Shown: positions 1 through 5,988 of the stretch, in pieces
How positions within the stretch are numbered: position 1 is the stretch's first letter
Layout of the letters: every line of letters begins with the position of its first letter
DNA from: CAIUVD01 sp044338255
GTDB taxonomy: Bacteria; Planctomycetota; UBA11346
NCBI GenBank assembly: GCA_044338255.1
Contig: JBIILZ010000165.1
Location: forward strand, 1-6,360
Direction: 5' to 3'
Length of the DNA stretch: 6,360 bases
Translations under genes and position numbers: made by a program
Notes under the pieces: model-generated
What the model was told of the DNA's origin: nothing
The model's input: the letters and a program-made list of their open reading frames with translations, nothing else
The model's database searches: none

Positions 1-139
1 CGACCCGTGCGCTGCCATCGCCCTGGCGCTGGCCGGGAGGCCGTGGTTGCCGAAGGTGCCGATGACGACAAAAGCCAAGTCTTCAAAGGATTATCGGAAG
101 GCCGCCTGAGCTGTTACGTTTTGAATTCCAACGACTTGA
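1..139. other. Left edge, no gene assigned
   Basis: Two plus-strand frames are open from the window edge. One runs from base 2 to a TGA at 107-109 and ends in a basic Lys/Ala/Ser-rich tail (MTTKAKSSKDYRKAA). The other runs from base 1 to the TGA at 190-192. Neither has a recognisable motif. The first could be the 3' end of a gene starting outside the window, but GC-rich sequence is often open by chance, so no gene is called. Confidence 0.3.
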
Positions 140-328
140 ATGCTCATGAGGGATCATACCGACCCCTTCAAGCTGTCTGCGGACCTGCATGAGAGCCTGA
201 AAAATACCATCGCCAAGACTGCGTCGCAGTTGAAACAGTTGGACCAAGCAAAACCCTGGGACGACATGGTGGCCGCCATTTTTGCTCCATTGATCGCCGC
301 GCGGGCTGGGCCGCAGCGTCTCGCGTAG
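140..328 (+). CDS. Small hypothetical protein (62 aa)
   Basis: I do not recognise this protein. It is short, soluble and predicted mostly helical. It begins M-L-M-R-D-H-T-D, continues KLSADLHESLKNTIAKTASQ, and ends in a segment with KPWDDMVAAIF and a basic tail. There is no signal peptide or membrane span. The start is uncertain: an in-frame TGA lies directly before ATG 140, a second ATG is at 146, and neither has a clear ribosome binding site. Its KLSADLHE codons fall inside a 27-bp sequence that recurs inverted near 5975, where the same peptide is readable in a shifted frame of the transposase remnant. That recurrence suggests either a multicopy gene family or a passenger/terminal part of a mobile element. 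It could also be a fragment of a longer gene, or not coding at all. Confidence 0.3.
   Translation: MLMRDHTDPFKLSADLHESLKNTIAKTASQLKQLDQAKPWDDMVAAIFAPLIAARAGPQRLA
168..194 (+). repeat. 27-bp inverted repeat, left copy
   Basis: This sequence, starting TCAAGCTGTCTGCGGACC and ending CTGCATGAGA, matches all 27 bases of the reverse complement of 5962-5988. The similarity stops abruptly on both sides, and I see no matching direct duplication next to the two copies. A perfect 27-base match in a window this size is not a chance event. It lies within the small ORF at 140-328. Confidence 0.9.
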
Positions 329-435
329 GCAACACACCACCTATAGGGCCTCGTTACTTCGCTCGTTCTACGAGTGGGGAAGTGCGTTCTTGAGGTTAAA
401 GGCTTGGTGAGGACACCTGTCCGTACACCAAAAGC
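329..435. other. Convergent intergenic spacer
   Basis: This spacer separates the stop of the small plus-strand ORF from the stop of the minus-strand lyase. It contains a short stem CTCG-TTCTA-CGAG near 361-373 and the nested hairpin listed at 406-429. I see no gene in it. Confidence 0.5.
406..429 (-). terminator. Weak hairpin after lyase stop
   Basis: This lies a few bases beyond the lyase stop codon. Read on the minus strand it has an outer stem GGTG/CACC and an inner stem GGACA/TGTCC with a 2-nt centre. No T tract follows (the next bases are AAGCCTTTAACC), so it is at best a non-canonical or factor-dependent terminator or a 3'-end stabiliser. Confidence 0.25.
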
Positions 436-3006
436 TCAACCAGAATTACTGGGCATCCGCTGCGGCAGGGTCACCGTCACTGTCCGCCCCCGATCATTGC
501 CCTGGCCCATGGGTATAGCTACCTGCTGGCCATCCACGGTCAGGGTGATCACGGCCGCCGTTCCCATTGGGTCGGATAGAGCGATTCGGGCGGTACCATC
601 TGTCCAGTCGATGAGGGCGACCACCGGCCGGTCCGAGACCACGGTATGGTTCAGGACGCGCACCGATCCGGCCTGATGCAGGACAATGCCAGCCACCGAT
701 CCCACCGTCGCCATCTGCACCAGGGGGGTGTTCGACCGCACCACGGGGTTGAGCGAGCTGGTCGCCACCGAGGGCATTGCTTCCCGGGACGCATTCGGCA
801 CCACCATGTAGGCGTAGGTGCGATTCACCGGCCGGTTGCCGTGATCCAGGCGCAGGCCGAACATCGGCACCTCCACCGGCACGGTGCTGGACTGCAGGCC
901 GTTGATCGCGTTCCAAGTTCCGCGCTGCACCTGCCGCTGCAGCACCACCGGCTGACCACTGCCACCCGGGAACACGTATCCGAACCCGTCATGCCACACC
1001 CACCGGGCCGTGGAGGCGCCATTCGGATTGGTGATCCGCCGACCATCCCACCGGCCCAACTCCACCGGTCCGCGCTCGCGGCACTGGTTCACCGTGGTGG
1101 CAATGACGCCGTCGACGGCACCGGTGATGCCACTCCCGAGGCACAGCAGGCGGTCGCCCAGAAAGAAGTAGGCCTTCCGCGCCGTCACACCGTCATAGTC
1201 GGACTGGAAGGCGAGGATGCCGTTCCTGCCATCGCTGACCCCGCCCGCGTAGGCATTGGTGCCGGTAAAGGTGTGGCCGGCGGGCTGTTCGATCCCCAGC
1301 CGCGCCGTCACTCCCGGGATCCGGGACCAGTCCCAGGCCGGGTAGATGTCCCGGTACTCCTCGCCGTGGAGCACGAAATTGGTAGCCCCCAAGGGTAGAT
1401 TGCGCCCTTTACGGTTCTCGTCATTCATCGACTCGGTGCCGGTGGTCCTGATGGAGATCACCTTCGCCGACAGGTACCAGTCGGCGCCGCGGTGGACCAT
1501 GAAATCCGACTGCCAGAAATGCCGGTTCCCTGGCTCCGGGAAGGCACCACCCGCCACATGGCCCCGCCAGGCGTCATAGGCCGGGGCCCGCGCCGGATCC
1601 ACGACCGCCAGTCGCTGCAACAGGTCCGAGGACACGCCGCCATCCTGACCCGGCCGGGCAATGTTTCGCCCCCGCGCCCCGAAATCCATGATCGCACGGA
1701 AACCCATCCAGCGATGGCCGCGCAGGAGATTGTCCCCGAACACTCCCAGCCGTTCGGCGTTGAAGGGAACCGCGAAGGCCGTCCCCCGGGTCTGCTCCAG
1801 CGCCTGGACGATCGAACCCACGTACCACAGGCCATAGCCGCCGTTGTAGATCTGCATCTCATGCTGATGGAAGGATCCATCCGCCATCAACCCCTCCTTC
1901 TCGCCCGGGGCATTGATCACCATAGTCCTAGATATGGTGTCATAGCCCTTGGCAACCATGGCGGCATCCCGGCGCAGCACCCCCAGGCGCACGGTATTGG
2001 CCGCCACCCACACCACATTCTGACCACTCCCCATGGACTGGTATGAGCGGGAACGATCGCGGGAGGGCATGGCCAGCTCATCCCGCAGGTAGTTGATGGC
2101 CTGGGTGGCGACATCCGTTGGCAGATCATCCGCCACCAGCAGCAGCGACTCCAGCAGCTTCCAGGGGCAGGCGATGTAGATGTTGTACCAGTCGTCCCAG
2201 ATGAACGTGGACGGCAGCGACCGGTTCGCGACCGATTGGCGGACAGCCCGGCTGAGGGCACCAAGGACCGTTGCGCGATCAACGCCCAGCGCATCCCCAC
2301 GCTCATAGGCGATGGCGAGGCTGCGCAGGCGGGTGAGGTGGGCGAGGGGCGCATAGGCTGCCGAGGGTGAGGTCGCCGCCGGATAGCTGATATCCGACCA
2401 ACGCCCATCACTCCCCAGGCGCCGGACCCACTCAGTCAGCACTGCCGGAGCCTCCACCGTCGTCGCCAGGAGCGGCGCCCGCAACCGTTCCGCGATGGTC
2501 GGCAGATCACCGGTCCCGGGCACCACCACCGGATCCCCCGTGCGCCTCAGCTCGACCTTGGCCAGGGCCCAGTCCGAATCCGACTCAAAGGTAGCATGGA
2601 ATGACACCTGCAGCCGATCCCCAGCCGCATAACTGCCGGGAAATGCCATCGTGGCATACCGCATGTCGTTTGGACCGCTGCCACTTTCCTGGGCGTCCCC
2701 TCCGCGCACCCCGTTCACCGTCACAAAGCTGGCGCCATTCTTGATGGTGGTGACGAGGGCATATCGCCCAGCCGAAGGAATGTCGATGGTCTGTCCCGCC
2801 ACCAGCCGGCCGACGCCGGTCTGCTCACGGGGGCTGCGGATCATCTGGTACATCGTCCCCGGAACATGGACGGTCGCGGCATGGGATCCGGACCGGCTGT
2901 AGTGATCGACCCACCAGGAGCCGACGGTATAGTCCAGGGCGGACAGGGGTGCGGCCATGCCGAGGAGGGGGAGCATAAGGCCTGGGGCCAGACGAATAGC
3001 GTGCAT
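436..3006 (-). CDS. Secreted polysaccharide lyase family 8
   Basis: The 856-aa product is an exported family PL8 lyase, which cleaves uronic-acid glycans (hyaluronan, chondroitin or xanthan) by beta-elimination. Residues 1-23 form a signal peptide (cleavage probably after LSA). Residues 24-157 are a beta-rich module shared with the upstream gene. About 165-500 is the helical toroid, 500-770 the central beta-sandwich, and the rest the C-terminal beta domain. Catalytic candidates fit family spacing: Asn330, His382 and Tyr391 (nine apart, in DGSFHQHEMQIYNGGYG), Arg447 and Arg451 (ARGRNIAR), and Glu525/Asn528 in TESMNDENRKG. YPAWDWSRIPG (551-561) is the typical sandwich-domain motif. The start at 3006 gives an AGGA site 8 nt upstream and a clean signal peptide; the longer frame from 3054 would start inside a hairpin. 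It is the downstream gene of a probable two-gene operon. Substrate cannot be decided from sequence. The family call is firm. Confidence 0.92.
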   Translation of the reverse strand: MHAIRLAPGLMLPLLGMAAPLSALDYTVGSWWVDHYSRSGSHAATVHVPGTMYQMIRSPREQTGVGRLVAGQTIDIPSAGRYALVTTIKNGASFVTVNGVRGGDAQESGSGPNDMRYATMAFPGSYAAGDRLQVSFHATFESDSDWALAKVELRRTGDPVVVPGTGDLPTIAERLRAPLLATTVEAPAVLTEWVRRLGSDGRWSDISYPAATSPSAAYAPLAHLTRLRSLAIAYERGDALGVDRATVLGALSRAVRQSVANRSLPSTFIWDDWYNIYIACPWKLLESLLLVADDLPTDVATQAINYLRDELAMPSRDRSRSYQSMGSGQNVVWVAANTVRLGVLRRDAAMVAKGYDTISRTMVINAPGEKEGLMADGSFHQHEMQIYNGGYGLWYVGSIVQALEQTRGTAFAVPFNAERLGVFGDNLLRGHRWMGFRAIMDFGARGRNIARPGQDGGVSSDLLQRLAVVDPARAPAYDAWRGHVAGGAFPEPGNRHFWQSDFMVHRGADWYLSAKVISIRTTGTESMNDENRKGRNLPLGATNFVLHGEEYRDIYPAWDWSRIPGVTARLGIEQPAGHTFTGTNAYAGGVSDGRNGILAFQSDYDGVTARKAYFFLGDRLLCLGSGITGAVDGVIATTVNQCRERGPVELGRWDGRRITNPNGASTARWVWHDGFGYVFPGGSGQPVVLQRQVQRGTWNAINGLQSSTVPVEVPMFGLRLDHGNRPVNRTYAYMVVPNASREAMPSVATSSLNPVVRSNTPLVQMATVGSVAGIVLHQAGSVRVLNHTVVSDRPVVALIDWTDGTARIALSDPMGTAAVITLTVDGQQVAIPMGQGNDRGRTVTVTLPQRMPSNSG

Positions 3007-3014
3007 GGGGGATG

Positions 3015-3018
3015 TCCT
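3015..3018 (-). promoter_or_regulatory. RBS deciding the lyase start
   Basis: AGGA on the minus strand lies 8 nt before ATG 3006. It supports this start over the in-frame ATG at 3054, whose upstream sequence is the GC-rich hairpin. The protein from 3006 begins directly with a normal signal peptide. Confidence 0.65.
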
Positions 3019-3039
3019 GGGCGGGTGGTACGACAAGAG

Positions 3040-3066
3040 GCCCGGAGCGGGCATACCGCTCCGGGC
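3040..3066 (-). other. Strong intercistronic GC hairpin
   Basis: GCCCGGAGCGG and CCGCTCCGGGC form a perfect 11-bp stem around a 5-nt loop, between the stop of the multidomain gene (3080) and the start of the lyase (3006). On the minus strand the stem is followed by CTCTTGTCGT, which is not a T tract, so a classical intrinsic terminator is doubtful. It may reduce read-through into the lyase, protect the 3' end of the upstream message, or serve as a processing site. The stem is seen directly; its role is inferred. Confidence 0.7.
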
Positions 3067-3079
3067 AGTGGGAAACCCA

Positions 3080-5539
3080 TCAACCGGATGAACCTCGAAC
3101 GAAATTCGTTCCCACTCTTTGACGAAGATCCGTCTGCCAGATGACCTTCTTTCCGGTGCCCTTCCAGAATTCTTTTCTCCAAGTCGGAGTGTATTTATAA
3201 TTAAATGGCCCTACGTGGAAGGTTATTTCACCACCCCACTCCAAGGTGAAGGCATTCCATCCGACATAGACATCGGAATTGGCCAGATCACCCCAAGTCT
3301 CGCTACATCCGAATGATCCTCCAATAGTTGGCCCAACGAAAGCTCCAACGGAGACCTTGATCAAGTCATGGCGACGAGTGCTATTCGGCACGACTGCATT
3401 AGTGATGAGATTGACGTCCCGTACTTCAACGAAACCCGGAGCAAAAGTCCCCTTCACATCTAGCTTGCCCTTCCCTTCGATGCTTCCGGCGAAGGATAGC
3501 CGCCCAGCATAACGTGGTCCTTTATACACCAAAGCGCCCGATCCGAGGATGTTACCAGACAGTTCCGTCGTTATGGTGATCTTGGATCCGATTCGGTACT
3601 CCCTATTCCTATTGGGGGCAATACGCTCACGGCGTACCACTTTTTCGAAATTTACGACCCCGGGCCAATTTAGTGCTCCCTTCAATCCAACCTCAAAACC
3701 GAGTCGGCCTCTTAAGTCGAAAGGAGTTGATTCTAAAGTGGTGAATGGGCCTCGACCGGTAAAATCACCCTTGATCTTGGCGTTAGCTGTTAATTTAAAA
3801 ATGCTTAGACTTTCTGGTGTCAGTAGCTTCTCCCCCAGATCCGCTTCAATTGAACCTGACCAAGGCCATGCGCCGACTGCCGACTCCCTGCTATCAATAT
3901 ACACCTGTGGAAGCTCGAAGGGCAGAATATTCTCCTCTTCATTCTCCGGTTGATGCTCACTGGTCGCCTGGATCAAGGCTGCTCCGATGGCATCACAAGT
4001 CTCCTTGTCGAGATCAGCCAAAGGATTTCCATCGAAACCGCTGTTTTGCCAGGAAAATGATAAAGCCGCACTAGCATTCCATCCAGATCCGAACCAAGCC
4101 ACACAGTCGATCTTGACCTGTTGACCTTGAGTTACAGTCATCGTGTGAGGCATTCGAACACCCTGACCGTTAATCCGCAGCCATACCTGCGCATTGGAGG
4201 CATTGGCGGAAAACGAATAGGTCCCATCAGCAGGTGCGACCAGAAGACGACGCCAGCCGACGATCCCAACGTTGCTGTTCTGACTCGACGTCCGGGACAA
4301 GCTCGCGTCACCGTAGACCGTTCCAATGAACGTTCCCGATGGGGTCCAGGTCTTCGTGTGATAATTATTCTGGACATAGTCTGATTGAGCCACTTGCCCC
4401 CAGACAAATCCAGCGTCGACGGCAGCAGACGGTGCAGTATTGGCCGGAGGAACATTGGCCTGCCACCCGACTGTCAGACCGGCACTTGCATTCCAACCAG
4501 CCCCAAATGAGGCGACGCAGTCAATCTTGACCTGTTGACCCTGAACAACGGTCATCGTGTAGGGCAGTGCCACACCCTGGCCATTAATCCGCAGCCATAT
4601 CTGGGCATTGGAGGCATTGGTAGAAAAGGCATAGGTACCAGCAGCTGGGGCGACCAGAAGACGACGCCAGCCAACGATTCCGACGTTGGTGTTCTGACTC
4701 GACGTCCGGGACAAGTTGGCGTCACCGTACACCGTTCCAATGAACGCGCCCGAGGGGGTCCACGTCTTGGTATGGTAATTACCCTGACCAAAGTCTGATT
4801 GAGCCACTTCGCCCCACACAAATCCAGAGTTGACCGCAGCAGCGGGGGCACCGCCGGTCGAACCGCCGCCGGTTGAACCGCCGCCGGTTGAACCCCCACC
4901 GGTCGAACCGCCGCCGGTCGAACCGCCCGAAGTCATTGGACCGATCCGCCGGACATTTACCTTGGCCCAGGCGTAGTCAGATCCATCACCAAAGGTGGCG
5001 TGGAATCCCAGTCGAATTTGCGTTCCCTGACGATAATCGCCATGCCAATGACCGTACCGCATATCGCTAGAGCCAGACCCAGGCGAATCCGCAGCCGCAA
5101 CACCGCCGACACCACTGACGTTGAGAGAGCAGTACCCATTCTTAACCCCGGTATTAAAGTCATACCTACCATCTTGTGGCACAACGTAGGTAGTCTGTCC
5201 GATAAGAGCTCCGATATCCGCATTCAGGGTAGGCTTACGTGTGAACTCATAGGTATCGCCACCACTTGATTCCCCCCTGACAGTATAGGTGGCCCCACGC
5301 TTATACAGATCAACGTCCCAGGAGCCGGTGGAGTAGTCCAGGGCCTGAATTGATGCGGTGGTCGTTACCAGAACCGCGATCATCGCCAGGAAACGACCAA
5401 GGCAGGTCCATAGGGATGCGCTAGTCCATCCAGATGGTGGTGAAGACAATCCTCGTTCGATCAATGGATCGGGACAAGCGCACTCAGACCATAAAAGACT
5501 GTGGAGGGTGTTAATATTTATCGTACGGAATGATATCAT
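3080..5539 (-). CDS. Secreted multidomain protein, PA14-like repeats
   Basis: I do not know a named homologue of this 819-aa protein. A hydrophobic core at about 50-64 ends in SIQA|LDY, so it is probably exported, with an unusually long N-region of about 49 residues. Residues 67-200 form the same beta-rich module as in the adjacent lyase. Residues 204-230 are a Gly/Ser/Thr linker. Residues 236-360 and 374-498 are two repeats, about 82% identical, with a PA14-like pattern (GWRRLLVAPAAGTYAFSTNA, then an IWLRINGQG strand and a closing Trp). Such domains often bind carbohydrate or act in adhesion. From about 500 to 819 there is a beta-rich, Gly-rich region with an acidic stretch (NEEEN, 533-537), which I cannot assign; no catalytic motif is evident. 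Its coding sequence is clearly AT-richer. It is followed after 73 bp by the PL8 lyase, so it may bind or present the same polysaccharide. The reading frame is secure; the function is inferred. Confidence 0.85.
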   Translation of the reverse strand: MISFRTININTLHSLLWSECACPDPLIERGLSSPPSGWTSASLWTCLGRFLAMIAVLVTTTASIQALDYSTGSWDVDLYKRGATYTVRGESSGGDTYEFTRKPTLNADIGALIGQTTYVVPQDGRYDFNTGVKNGYCSLNVSGVGGVAAADSPGSGSSDMRYGHWHGDYRQGTQIRLGFHATFGDGSDYAWAKVNVRRIGPMTSGGSTGGGSTGGGSTGGGSTGGGSTGGAPAAAVNSGFVWGEVAQSDFGQGNYHTKTWTPSGAFIGTVYGDANLSRTSSQNTNVGIVGWRRLLVAPAAGTYAFSTNASNAQIWLRINGQGVALPYTMTVVQGQQVKIDCVASFGAGWNASAGLTVGWQANVPPANTAPSAAVDAGFVWGQVAQSDYVQNNYHTKTWTPSGTFIGTVYGDASLSRTSSQNSNVGIVGWRRLLVAPADGTYSFSANASNAQVWLRINGQGVRMPHTMTVTQGQQVKIDCVAWFGSGWNASAALSFSWQNSGFDGNPLADLDKETCDAIGAALIQATSEHQPENEEENILPFELPQVYIDSRESAVGAWPWSGSIEADLGEKLLTPESLSIFKLTANAKIKGDFTGRGPFTTLESTPFDLRGRLGFEVGLKGALNWPGVVNFEKVVRRERIAPNRNREYRIGSKITITTELSGNILGSGALVYKGPRYAGRLSFAGSIEGKGKLDVKGTFAPGFVEVRDVNLITNAVVPNSTRRHDLIKVSVGAFVGPTIGGSFGCSETWGDLANSDVYVGWNAFTLEWGGEITFHVGPFNYKYTPTWRKEFWKGTGKKVIWQTDLRQRVGTNFVRGSSG
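4046..4420 (-). repeat. Second PA14-like repeat unit (125 aa)
   Basis: This encodes residues 374-498 of the multidomain protein, starting VDAGFVWGQVAQSDY and ending at SFSWQ. It matches the preceding unit at about 102 of 125 residues without gaps, at a period of 138 residues (414 bp). Long exact nucleotide blocks are retained, for example around the codons for VGWRRLLVA. This points to an internal duplication that is fairly recent or kept uniform by gene conversion. Confidence 0.9.
4460..4834 (-). repeat. First PA14-like repeat unit (125 aa)
   Basis: This encodes residues 236-360, starting VNSGFVWGEVAQSDF and ending at TVGWQ. A Pro/Ala/Asn spacer of 13 residues (361-373) joins it to the second unit. 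Differences from that unit are mostly conservative and scattered, with more change near the loops around ALPY/RMPH. Confidence 0.9.
4848..4922 (-). repeat. 15-bp tandem repeat, Gly/Ser/Thr linker
   Basis: Five tandem 15-bp units (plus-strand consensus CCGCCGCCGGTYGAA) encode a repeating G-G-S-T-G linker between the N-terminal module and the first PA14-like unit. The unit is a multiple of three, so gain or loss of copies would change linker length without breaking the frame. Units differ at only a few bases. Confidence 0.9.
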
Positions 5540-5545
5540 GGGGCT

Positions 5546-5550
5546 CTCCT
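5546..5550 (-). promoter_or_regulatory. RBS deciding the multidomain start
   Basis: AGGAG on the minus strand lies 6 nt before ATG 5539, a near-ideal site. It supports the upstream start even though this leaves about 49 residues before the hydrophobic core of the signal peptide. The next in-frame ATG (residue 53, FLAMIAV) falls inside that core and has no such site. Confidence 0.75.
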
Positions 5551-5674
5551 AATAAGGGAATGATACAAAAGTGATCTTTTGGATCGGAAAAACACCGAGC
5601 CAAAATACATTCGCGGGACAGAATTAATTGTGATTCACTTGATAAATTCTATATGAAGTCCAAGCCATCTTTTC

Positions 5675-5691
5675 TTGAAGGGCCCCTTCAA
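5675..5691. promoter_or_regulatory. Perfect 8+1+8 palindrome
   Basis: TTGAAGGG and CCCTTCAA arms surround a single central base, about 135 bp upstream of the multidomain gene's start. The one-base centre suits a site for a dimeric regulator better than an RNA hairpin. The regulator is unknown. Confidence 0.35.
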
Positions 5692-5747
5692 TTGGCCGCC
5701 TATAAAAGTTACATTTTAACAAAATTTCCCTCAGTAATTTTTAACAG

Positions 5748-5774
5748 GTCGTGTCACAATAATTGTGACACGAC
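5748..5774. promoter_or_regulatory. Perfect 13+1+13 palindrome
   Basis: GTCGTGTCACAAT, one central base, then ATTGTGACACGAC: 27 bp with complete symmetry, about 210 bp upstream of the multidomain gene. The choices are an operator for a dimeric repressor or activator, or a transcript hairpin. On the plus strand it is followed by CTTTAAAATAAAT, a poor T tract, so a terminator is less likely. Confidence 0.5.
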
Positions 5775-5794
5775 TTTAAAATAAATAATGTAAA

Positions 5795-5915
5795 CTTAAA
5801 ATTATTTTTTAAGATAAAATAATCTCACGGAGATTCGTCGGCCATCAGAGATACTGATGAGGGTGACTTTTAGAGACTTCGAGCACTGTTGATTATCGGC
5901 GGCATCAACTGCCGC
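5795..5915. repeat. Cluster of four short inverted repeats
   Basis: In order there are CTTAAAA/TTTTAAG (5795-5813, loop 5), AATCTC/GAGATT (5821-5835, loop 3), CATCAG/CTGATG (5843-5859, loop 5) and GCGGCA/TGCCGC (5899-5915, loop 5). Each is perfect. Their close spacing and hairpin-sized loops could mark a structured transcript or the remnant of a mobile-element end. No known RNA family is recognised. Confidence 0.4.
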
Positions 5916-5961
5916 TTGTTCGAAATGACGAATTTTTATGCGCTATTAAATAAAATTGAGA

Positions 5962-5988
5962 TCTCATGCAGGTCCGCAGACAGCTTGA
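5962..5988 (-). repeat. 27-bp inverted repeat, right copy
   Basis: This is an exact reverse complement of 168-194, so the pair encloses both secreted-protein genes and about 5.8 kb. On the minus strand it supplies the last codons of the transposase remnant (RQAVCGPA then stop). In the shifted frame it encodes KLSADLHE, as in the small ORF at the left. Confidence 0.9.

Larger units (their letters stand above)
5540..5961. other. AT-rich gene-free upstream region
   Basis: No credible gene lies here. The region is sharply AT-richer than the lyase gene, especially 5700-5822. It holds at least six short perfect inverted repeats, the main ones listed separately. It must contain the promoter for the minus-strand operon, but I find no convincing -35/-10 pair. 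A TATCAT hexamer at 5560-5565 has only a poor -35 partner and would give an extremely short leader. Confidence 0.6.

Noticed and set aside
7..192. Open frame ending QAVCGPA, the same ending as the transposase remnant.
   Set aside because: The shared ending is only the 27-bp repeat read in one frame. The rest has no resemblance to the transposase and no start signal.
646..1398. 250-residue plus-strand open frame opposite the lyase gene.
   Set aside because: It is His/Arg/Gly-rich with no motif, and is fully antisense to a well-supported PL8 coding frame of high GC content.
3007..3054. Longer lyase start at the in-frame ATG 3054.
   Set aside because: That ATG lies within the perfect GC hairpin and has no ribosome binding site. 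The extra 16 residues would sit before an otherwise complete signal peptide.
3097..3111. Palindrome GAACGAA-A-TTCGTTC, considered as a LexA-type or other operator.
   Set aside because: It lies in the last codons of the multidomain gene, its spacing does not fit the LexA consensus I know, and no promoter is evident there.
4121..4899. Paired open frames of 87, 87, 105 and 115 residues that resemble each other.
   Set aside because: They mirror the internal duplication of the multidomain gene in other frames. The similarity comes from the repeated DNA, not from extra genes.
4848..4922. Short repeats considered as a CRISPR array.
   Set aside because: The units are 15 bp, contiguous without spacers, and in frame, encoding a Gly/Ser/Thr linker.
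5843..5925. Possible hammerhead ribozyme: CTGATGAG at 5854 followed later by CGAAA.
   Set aside because: The bases just after CTGATGA and just before GAAA cannot pair to form stem II, the gap is about 60 nt, and no matching stems I and III are visible.
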